A stretch of 21,414 nt of DNA from an uncultured Lachnospiraceae bacterium. GTDB lineage: Bacteria > Bacillota > Clostridia > Lachnospirales > Lachnospiraceae. Numbering within the stretch: the stretch's first letter is position 1; each line of letters begins with the position of its first letter. Both the position numbers and the translations under genes were made by a program. A model generated the notes under the pieces. It made no database searches. It was not told where the DNA came from and saw nothing but the letters and a program-made list of their open reading frames with translations. The stretch covers positions 1-21,414 of the forward strand of contig CAJTZH010000046.1 in NCBI GenBank assembly GCA_910584325.1. Reading direction: 5' to 3'. Positions 15,169-21,414 of the stretch are shown in pieces.

Positions 15169-15912
15169 ATGTTATCAGTATACATAATAATCGGTTTATG
15201 TGGTCTGTTCCTTGGGGAGATTGTGAATCTTCTGATTGACAGATTGCCGGAAGGAACAAACAGAATAACAAAGAGGTTTCACTGTATGAAATGCGGCTCG
15301 GATATCAAGTGGTATGATACCATACCACTTGTGAGCTGCATTATGTTAAAAGGCAGGTGCAGGCACTGTGAGGCTAAGATTTCAATTCAGTATCCCATAA
15401 TTGATATTGTCAATGGGGCAGGGTATATACTGATATGCTGTGTAGGCGGGCTTAATGTGCTGAGTGCCTTGTACTGCTTGAGTTTTTCAGTCTTAACTGT
15501 GATTGCGGTGATAGACTGGCGTACATATGAGATACCGGTTGTTCTCAATATAATGTTAGGGATTTTTGGGGTTATACATATTTTGCTGGATTTTTCCAAC
15601 CTATTAGAATATCTAATAGGCTTTTGCGTTGTTAGTGGCTTTTTATACCTTCTGTTTATTGTAACCCAGGGCAGAGGAATCGGCGGCGGTGATGTAAAAC
15701 TGATGGCGGCTGCCGGATTGTTAATTGGATGGAAAAATATTATATTGGCATTGGCACTAGGAAGTATATTGGGTTCGATTATACACATAGTTCTTATGAA
15801 AACCTGTAACAAAGACCGGATGCTGGCGTTTGGCCCGTATTTATCGGCAGGTATCGTTATTGCCATGCTTTTTGGTAATCAGCTGATTGGCTGGTACATT
15901 GGTCTGTTATAG
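15169..15912 (+). CDS. pilD: Prepilin peptidase / N-methyltransferase
   Basis: This 247-aa polytopic aspartic protease cleaves prepilin leaders after the conserved Gly and methylates the new N-terminus. The N-terminal domain has the two CxxC pairs (Cys39/42 and Cys64/67) typical of the methyltransferase part. The catalytic aspartates are Asp116 (VIDWRTYEIP) and Asp175 in GGGDVKL. There are about seven hydrophobic segments. The length is normal for the A24 family. RBS GGGTGGA lies 6-7 nt before the ATG. It follows the pilins and precedes the PilM-PilN gene. Oddities: 16 of 37 Ile codons are ATA, against none in pilC, and two long perfect inverted repeats lie inside the coding sequence (15306-15331 and 15600-15620). 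It may have a different origin from its operon partners. Confidence 0.96.
   Translation: MLSVYIIIGLCGLFLGEIVNLLIDRLPEGTNRITKRFHCMKCGSDIKWYDTIPLVSCIMLKGRCRHCEAKISIQYPIIDIVNGAGYILICCVGGLNVLSALYCLSFSVLTVIAVIDWRTYEIPVVLNIMLGIFGVIHILLDFSNLLEYLIGFCVVSGFLYLLFIVTQGRGIGGGDVKLMAAAGLLIGWKNIILALALGSILGSIIHIVLMKTCNKDRMLAFGPYLSAGIVIAMLFGNQLIGWYIGLL
15306..15331 (+). repeat. Intragenic 11-bp inverted repeat in pilD
   Basis: CAAGTGGTATG and CATACCACTTG are perfect complements around a 4-nt loop (ATAC). The predicted RNA hairpin is stable and lies within the zinc-like CxxC region of pilD. No T-run follows. Confidence 0.8.
15600..15620 (+). repeat. Intragenic 9-bp inverted repeat in pilD
   Basis: CCTATTAGA and TCTAATAGG are perfect complements around ATA. 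CTTTTGCGTT follows, so the shape resembles a weak terminator inside the coding region, although the stem is AT-rich. Confidence 0.75.
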
Positions 15913-15940
15913 ATGGAAAACTATGTTTGGGAGGCTTAAA

Positions 15941-17605
15941 ATGGCTAAGAAAGAGAAAAAAACAAATCAGAAAAACAGATATTTAACCATAAACTTTAAT
16001 AATGAGTTTATTAAGGTCAGTGAAGTGAGTAAGACCAATAAAGGTCTTATCGTACATAAGGCGTTTAGTATAGCGACACCGCCAAGGTCCTACCGTGACG
16101 GCGTCATCCGTGACCGTAATCTGATTGCCAAAGAACTCACTATAGTTCTGCAAAGGCACGGTATTACGACAACGAATGTGATTTATACCATTTCTTCAAC
16201 TAAGATTGCGACAAAGGAAGTAGTAATTCCATATGTGGCGCCGAAGAAAGTGGATTCGATTGTAAGAATGAATGCGACAGAGTATTTTCCTGTTAATATA
16301 GAAGAGTATATTATCCAGAATGTGGTTCTGGAAACGATTGTAAATAAAGATAACCCGAAAAAGAAGGAACAGTTAAAGCTTCTTGTGGCGGCGGTGCCGG
16401 CAAAGATGATAGAAGAATATTATGATTTTTCGTCTACTATGGGTCTTAAGGTTGTAGCTATTGATTATCTCGGTAATTCTACACTGCAGATTCTCAAGAT
16501 GCAGTCAGACGTGGAAACAAGCGTGATGGTGCAGATTGAGAATGATTCAACGATTATTTCCGTGTTTACAAACGATGTTTTACAGTTGCAAAGAACCGTT
16601 CCGTACGGCAAAACCATGATTGTGAATGCCGTTATGGAAAAACGTAAGATTTTTAATTACGAGGTTGCGCTTGATATTCTGACAAAGGAACAGTTGATAC
16701 ATACGGAATTTGACGGCGACGATATCACGGAGTCCATGCGGTATCTGGTAAGTAATGTATCGCGTATTATGGATTACCAGACGTCGCGTAACTCCAACAA
16801 ACCGGTCGATAAGGTATATATTGTCGGAAATGCCACGTATATTCTCGGATTGGAAGAATTGTTCCGAAATAATCTTGCGGCTCCGGTTGAGAGTATCTCG
16901 TTCCTCAAGGGCGTAGAAGCGGATAAGAGGACATATGTAGAGGAAACGACACTTACTACATATATTGCGAATATCGGCGCGGTAATTGCTCCGTTGAATT
17001 TCTCACCGCAAGCCAGCGCGGCAGCTGCAACGGGCAAAAAGAGCAGCGGCGCAGACCTTGGACAGATGAAGCTGGTGCTTGGCGTTGCGGTACTTGGTGC
17101 GGTGCTTTTGATTGTTATTCCGTATGTTCAGATGACGATGGCGAAGACGGAACTGGAGGAAGAACAGGCGCGCCTTGAAGGTATCCGCTCAATTGAGGAG
17201 ATTGTGGCAAAATACAATACCGCAAAATTGACTTATGATGACGTAAACAATTTTAAACTGATGTCTGTGAATAATAATGACGTGATTTGCGAGTTTATAC
17301 TTGATATGGAACGTGTGATGCCACAGGGGGTTCAGATTACGGAAATGGATATTGATGATGGTGTTGTCGTATTAAAGGGAGAGGCATATAGCAAGGAGGC
17401 TGTCGGAATGTTTATTCAGCAGGTAAAGACTTTGGACTATGTTTCAGCGGTATTTGATGACAATATCCGTGAAGATATTGATGACAATCTCAATGTTGTT
17501 GATGAATTTAGTTTTTCATGTGCGTTCTATAATTTGCATATGTTTAGCAATAAGTTTACTGAATCTAGTGATACGGCAGATACGACGCCGGCTGTAGCAA
17601 ATTGA
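15941..17605 (+). CDS. PilM-PilN fusion, type IV pilus alignment protein
   Basis: This 554-aa protein joins two components that are separate in Gram-negative pili. Residues 10-355 resemble PilM (actin-like, cytoplasmic). One helix (about 376-396) crosses the membrane, and residues 400-535 form an outer PilN-like domain with a short coiled segment. PilM, PilN and PilO form the membrane alignment subcomplex of the pilus machine. The PilM phosphate loops look degenerate: the expected D-I-G/S at the N-terminus reads TINFNN (16-21), and the second loop reads VQIENDST (197-204). ATP binding is therefore doubtful. I chose ATG 15941 because GGGAGG lies 6 nt upstream; the longer frame from 15887 overlaps pilD. 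As I recall, C. difficile pili also have a PilMN fusion. The PilO gene follows at 17 nt. Confidence 0.85.
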   Translation: MAKKEKKTNQKNRYLTINFNNEFIKVSEVSKTNKGLIVHKAFSIATPPRSYRDGVIRDRNLIAKELTIVLQRHGITTTNVIYTISSTKIATKEVVIPYVAPKKVDSIVRMNATEYFPVNIEEYIIQNVVLETIVNKDNPKKKEQLKLLVAAVPAKMIEEYYDFSSTMGLKVVAIDYLGNSTLQILKMQSDVETSVMVQIENDSTIISVFTNDVLQLQRTVPYGKTMIVNAVMEKRKIFNYEVALDILTKEQLIHTEFDGDDITESMRYLVSNVSRIMDYQTSRNSNKPVDKVYIVGNATYILGLEELFRNNLAAPVESISFLKGVEADKRTYVEETTLTTYIANIGAVIAPLNFSPQASAAAATGKKSSGADLGQMKLVLGVAVLGAVLLIVIPYVQMTMAKTELEEEQARLEGIRSIEEIVAKYNTAKLTYDDVNNFKLMSVNNNDVICEFILDMERVMPQGVQITEMDIDDGVVVLKGEAYSKEAVGMFIQQVKTLDYVSAVFDDNIREDIDDNLNVVDEFSFSCAFYNLHMFSNKFTESSDTADTTPAVAN

Positions 17606-17622
17606 TAAAGGAGGAATGAGAT

Positions 17623-18723
17623 ATGAGTATGGAAATATCGGATAGAGATAAAACACTGCTATATATTATTGCTTCTATTATGATTTTGGCAGCGGCATAT
17701 TTTTTCGGTTATAAGAACTTTATGGATCAAAGGGATGATTATAAAGCGCGGGCGAAGACTGCTCATGAAGAATATTTAACGTTGATTGAGCTTCAAAAGA
17801 ACAGACAGATGTATGTGGATATGACTGAGGAACTTCTTGTGGAGCGAGGGTTATTTTTAGTAGAATTTGAAAATGGATATAGTCAGTCCAATATGTTGAG
17901 AGAATTGATTAACATTGAGAAAGCTACATCTATCTGGTTTAAAGAAATTACGTTCAATCTTCCGGAAAATGTTTATACATTTCAGTCTGAGAACGGGTTG
18001 CTTGGTATTAAAAATGCAACAGTCATTGCTTATGAAGGAAGCTATACGGAGTGGAAGTTGATGCTGGAATCAATGCTTAATATTAACAGCAAGACCAAGA
18101 TTGATTCCGTGTCGGTAAAGTATGATGAGGTCAACCAACTTTGCGAGGGTGAAATTAATATTAGTCATTATTCTGTCGCAAATGCAGAAACGCAGGAACC
18201 AACTGTCGAATATAGCCTTCCTGCCGGAATTTCGAATATTTTTGATTCGGCCGCAGTCACAAGCAATACGCAGACACAGGCAGTCAATGCGAATTATATT
18301 TTAACGGATTACGATGTTTGTATTCTTATCAATCCGGATAAATCAACGTTTGATTCGGTTATTGTCGGAACGACAAATGATTCGTCAGCAAAGGATACGA
18401 TTACGAGCGACGAAAACGGGTCGGTTGACGTAACGATAACCGTTGACGGCAGTGACGGAAATTATACGCTTTCTTATAAGGTGGGTGACAAGACGTATCC
18501 TGCCAAGAATTACGATAAAGGCGTTGATTTTAAACCGGGCGATACGCTTGACCTGCTTGTAGAGAGTTCCGTAAGAGACGGGAATGACGATAAAGTGGCT
18601 GTCAAGGCAAATTTAATTAATAATACCGATATGAAACTCAATGTTCTGGTGCATGGAGACGATACGGTATTCCCTAGATTCTCGGCGGCGACACGCGAAG
18701 GTGATATCACAATTTACAGGTAG
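17623..18723 (+). CDS. PilO-like pilus assembly protein with C-terminal extension
   Basis: This 366-aa protein has one N-terminal transmembrane helix (11-29), a coiled-coil stretch (about 32-75) and a PilO-like ferredoxin-fold region (about 90-185; KATSIWFKEITFNLPENVY, WKLMLESMLN). PilO pairs with PilN in the alignment subcomplex on the outer side of the membrane. Typical PilO is about 200 aa; here a further 165 residues follow. This tail is Thr/Asp/Gly-rich and beta-rich (for example SVDVTITVDGSDGNYTLSYK, 267-286), like a small Ig-like or carbohydrate-type domain, but I cannot name it. Strong RBS AAGGAGG. The call rests on position after PilM-PilN and the topology; sequence similarity alone is weak. 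Confidence 0.7.
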   Translation: MSMEISDRDKTLLYIIASIMILAAAYFFGYKNFMDQRDDYKARAKTAHEEYLTLIELQKNRQMYVDMTEELLVERGLFLVEFENGYSQSNMLRELINIEKATSIWFKEITFNLPENVYTFQSENGLLGIKNATVIAYEGSYTEWKLMLESMLNINSKTKIDSVSVKYDEVNQLCEGEINISHYSVANAETQEPTVEYSLPAGISNIFDSAAVTSNTQTQAVNANYILTDYDVCILINPDKSTFDSVIVGTTNDSSAKDTITSDENGSVDVTITVDGSDGNYTLSYKVGDKTYPAKNYDKGVDFKPGDTLDLLVESSVRDGNDDKVAVKANLINNTDMKLNVLVHGDDTVFPRFSAATREGDITIYR

Positions 18724-18744
18724 TTTTTGTTTAGGAGTGAGAGT

Positions 18745-20253
18745 ATGGTAAAGAAACCGTTGACAAAACTGAATAACAAGGGTATGTCATTAATTGAACT
18801 GATGGTTGCGATTGCGCTGTTGGCGATTGCAGGTACGGTTTTGTTTAATGGTTTTACATTTGCGAGTCAGATTTTTGTGAAGACGTCAAAGCTGCAGATG
18901 GCGGAGGATGTGGCACAGTATGTGGCGGAAGATTTCCGTTCCCATACGCTTGACGAACTGTATAATGTTGTTTACGGTTCCGCCGCCATTGTCAAGACAG
19001 ACGATACGGACCCTGCGACTAATATCAGAACAATCACGTTTACGGGAATTCCGTGTGATTATAATGTGCGTCAGAGCGCCGGCAACAAAAATGCCATTTT
19101 TACGGCAGATGTTACGCTGACCACTCTGAAAACGGCAGAGGGCGTGGAAGCGGTAAGAACAACGACATACAAGCAGCATGATAAGGCTGCTGCGTCGGGC
19201 GTTTATGAACTTGATTCTACGGTTGGCGTTAATACATTTATTATGCCTGAAATCAATAATATATATGACGGTACGAACTGCGTTATTTCGGATGATATTA
19301 ACCAGTATGATAATGTAGTTGTGGATGATTTGCAGTCGGTTATTCTGAATGCAATCAGCGAGCAGAATGATGTGCTGCGCGCAACAGTTGGAATGACGGA
19401 AAGTCGTTTAATTAACGCGGCTGCCGCAAGCGCGGCATTTGAAGCGTTTTATGTTCCGCTGTCAAGAATCGACAGCGCAAACCGGTTGAAGAAGACGACA
19501 ACGGTGAAGTTTTTTCAGCAGCCGGCGGGAGATAAAATACAATACTTTTATACGGTTACAATCAAGTATCGTTTTAATTTCGATTTTGAAATGTATCTGA
19601 ATAACGGAACGTCTTACGGTATGTTAAGTTCGTTTCTCGGAAGCGGCGTTATCAGCACTGTTCCGGGAGCGGAAACAACTTGTGAGATTAAGCGTTCGGG
19701 AACTACATATGAGGTGTTGTATTCAAGCAGTAAGACAATTGGCTCCCGTACGGAAAATTGTACGTTTGGCGGGGAAATCACAGCTTTAACCAAATCCGGC
19801 ACCGTGCCGGAGATTAAAAACGACGGTTCTGGCGACGGCGTGCCATATTTTTATATTTTATATAAACCGTTTGATTTGTATTCGGACGCATCAGGCGCGA
19901 AATCATCGGATGAAATTGTTTTTAATACGTCTTCCCTTGGTACACAGAATATTGTGAGAACATTTCTGGTTGTGCAGGAGATGAAGCATCAGAACGCGTC
20001 GAATAAAATTGCTACGGTGTCGGATTTTTCTTATTCGGGAGCGACTCCTGATACGGCAGCGTTTCGCTTTTATACGAACAGCAGGGAGATTATCAATGCT
20101 TCGCCGGGACCTTTGGGAGCCGGCATATCGGGAGATAATTATCTGACGAATTCTATGGGAGAGAGCCACAGCGGATTGTTCCAGATGGATATTATTATCA
20201 GGGATAAAGACGGCAATTCGGTAGCAACGTATAGTACAGTTAAGGAGGATTAG
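18745..20253 (+). CDS. Large prepilin-like protein (PilV/PilW-type minor pilin)
   Basis: This 502-aa protein has a prepilin signal: a 13-residue basic leader ending in Gly13, then MSLIELMVAIALLAIAGTVL with Glu at +5. The length is several times that of a standard pilin. The remaining 450 or so residues are beta-rich and Thr/Ser/Asn-rich and would be exposed. I recognise no named domain in them. A large minor pilin encoded near the end of a pilus operon is a candidate for the tip adhesin or the initiation complex; this is inference from family practice. I chose ATG 18745 behind AGGAGTGAG; the TTG at 18727 would include that site. It precedes the PilX-like gene with a 3-nt gap. Confidence 0.85.
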   Translation: MVKKPLTKLNNKGMSLIELMVAIALLAIAGTVLFNGFTFASQIFVKTSKLQMAEDVAQYVAEDFRSHTLDELYNVVYGSAAIVKTDDTDPATNIRTITFTGIPCDYNVRQSAGNKNAIFTADVTLTTLKTAEGVEAVRTTTYKQHDKAAASGVYELDSTVGVNTFIMPEINNIYDGTNCVISDDINQYDNVVVDDLQSVILNAISEQNDVLRATVGMTESRLINAAAASAAFEAFYVPLSRIDSANRLKKTTTVKFFQQPAGDKIQYFYTVTIKYRFNFDFEMYLNNGTSYGMLSSFLGSGVISTVPGAETTCEIKRSGTTYEVLYSSSKTIGSRTENCTFGGEITALTKSGTVPEIKNDGSGDGVPYFYILYKPFDLYSDASGAKSSDEIVFNTSSLGTQNIVRTFLVVQEMKHQNASNKIATVSDFSYSGATPDTAAFRFYTNSREIINASPGPLGAGISGDNYLTNSMGESHSGLFQMDIIIRDKDGNSVATYSTVKED

Positions 20254-20256
20254 TTT

Positions 20257-21414
20257 ATGAGGAAATTTCAGAAGAAAAAACTGAATAATGCTGGTTCGAC
20301 TTTACTGTTTGTTGTGATTGCGCTGATGTTTATTGGTCTGCTTGCATCGCTGATTCTGGCGTTAAGCGCGGCATCGTTCCGAATGAAAACAACGGATTAT
20401 AGTTTCCGGAAGAATTTTTATGAAGGTGAAGAATATTCCGGAAGGATTTATGCGGAGTTAGGAATGAATTCTATTGGTATTCTGGGCGAGGCGTATACAG
20501 AGACCATGGGAAAAATTAATTCCGGTGATATTACAAGTAAGAATGTGTTAAATAATTTTCTCAAGAAATTGTATTATAAAGAAATGGTCTTATATCTGGG
20601 ACTGGAGCACAGAGATTTGCTTGGCGACCCTAACGACATGATTTTGGATGCAAAGCTTCAGGCTCCCGAACTGACATACAGTCCGCAAAGTGCTGATGGC
20701 GCCGAAGTGGCTAAGGTTGAGGCTGTGGAGGCGATGCTTCAAAATATTGTCGACCGGACCGAGCCGAATCCTGATGGTTCACCGGGAACTCCCGACCCGG
20801 ATAAAAAGCCGACGGTCAATATATACGGCGATATTATCTGTAAGCCGGAAGGTGGGACATATGCGGATGGAACAACATATCCTACGATTGAAATTAATGA
20901 TGTGTATTTAAAATATGTTAATTCGGGAACGAATTATCAGTCCGATTACACGTTTGACATTGTCATTAAATTCCCAAAATGGGATTTTACATATTCCAAT
21001 CCGGTCAGTGAAAGCACGGATATAGATTCATTTGTTGATTTTGTATTTATTTCCGAGGGGGCGTTAAAGTTTGCAAATACAGGCGCGAATATGAACGTAA
21101 ACGGCTGTATCGCTGCCGGGGACAATTCACTGTCCGCAGCAAACAATGATGACAGCCGTGGTATTTTTGTAGATTACTGTACTGTGAATTTTAATAGAAA
21201 TGCGTCGAACTGGTATGAAGAATTTGTCGCGGTGGCAACCGATAATATTGTTGTTAACAGTTCTGCAACATTTGACGGTGTGTTAAACATTAACGGCGGA
21301 ACTGTGTGGTGCAACAGTATTATTTTGGACAGAGACCCGACTATAAATGAGTCGACGCACCATTCTACTGTTACGGCGGGAACCGATGTGGAGATTTACC
21401 TGCAGGACGATTTA
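20257..21414 (+). CDS. PilX/GspK-like prepilin, 3'-truncated by window end
   Basis: The frame is open for 386 codons to the last base of the window, with no stop, so the gene continues beyond it. RBS AAGGAGG lies 8 nt before the ATG and overlaps the end of the preceding gene. The N-terminus has a basic leader (KFQKKKLNNAG), then a hydrophobic helix STLLFVVIALMFIGLLASLI. Cleavage after Gly13 would leave Ser at +1 and Phe at +5, so the usual Glu+5 is missing, as in GspK/PilX-type pilins. After about residue 60 comes a helical segment, a Pro/Asp linker (near 175-190) and a long beta-rich part with Asn/Gly/Val turns that suggests a beta-helix. Such pilins are thought to cap the initiating tip complex. 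The exact subfamily is uncertain. Confidence 0.75.
   Translation, partial: MRKFQKKKLNNAGSTLLFVVIALMFIGLLASLILALSAASFRMKTTDYSFRKNFYEGEEYSGRIYAELGMNSIGILGEAYTETMGKINSGDITSKNVLNNFLKKLYYKEMVLYLGLEHRDLLGDPNDMILDAKLQAPELTYSPQSADGAEVAKVEAVEAMLQNIVDRTEPNPDGSPGTPDPDKKPTVNIYGDIICKPEGGTYADGTTYPTIEINDVYLKYVNSGTNYQSDYTFDIVIKFPKWDFTYSNPVSESTDIDSFVDFVFISEGALKFANTGANMNVNGCIAAGDNSLSAANNDDSRGIFVDYCTVNFNRNASNWYEEFVAVATDNIVVNSSATFDGVLNINGGTVWCNSIILDRDPTINESTHHSTVTAGTDVEIYLQDDL

Overview
The window (about 21.4 kb, moderate GC) reads as a chromosomal segment of an anaerobic Firmicute, most likely a Lachnospiraceae-type clostridium. This is inferred from three things: a sodium-pump decarboxylase operon with a lipoprotein-type OadG subunit, a Gram-positive type IV pilus operon with a fused PilM-PilN, and a B. 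subtilis-like EF-P. There is no rRNA, tRNA, CRISPR array, insertion sequence or phage gene. Coding density is high, and no gene-free stretch exceeds about 110 bases.

Region 1 (1-4968, + strand): the 3' part of an operon for a biotin-dependent, membrane-bound decarboxylase or transcarboxylase. It encodes a 12S-like acyl-CoA carboxyltransferase (5' end cut by the window), an OadG-type lipoprotein, a biotin carrier, the OadB sodium pump and a 5S/OadA-type carboxyltransferase without its own biotin domain. A strong two-part terminator closes it. Having both a CoA-type and a keto-acid-type carboxyltransferase on one carrier and pump suggests carboxyl transfer between an acyl-CoA and pyruvate/oxaloacetate, coupled to Na+ movement. 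Two small hairpins with the same GCG loop sit directly after the stop codons on either side of oadB.

Region 2 (4972-7229, - strand): efp, with its own good promoter and a probable terminator, and upstream of it a SpoVB/MurJ-like flippase gene.

Region 3 (7261-10840, + strand): a YrvO/NifS-like cysteine desulfurase and MnmA, 1 nt apart, forming a tRNA 2-thiouridine module, followed by a cytoplasmic GH13 alpha-glucan hydrolase.

Region 4 (10871-12819, + strand): a possible 26-codon leader ORF overlapping the start of a large GT-C-type membrane glycosyltransferase.

Region 5 (12841-21414, + strand, runs off the window): a type IV pilus operon behind an extended -10 promoter whose -35 lies in a perfect 12-bp tandem repeat. 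The order is pilC, minor pilin, probable major pilin, prepilin peptidase, PilM-PilN fusion, an enlarged PilO, a 502-residue prepilin and a PilX/GspK-like prepilin lacking Glu+5 (truncated by the window end). No PilB or PilT ATPase is in the window. The prepilin peptidase gene stands out: it uses ATA codons heavily, unlike pilC, and carries two long perfect inverted repeats inside its coding sequence.
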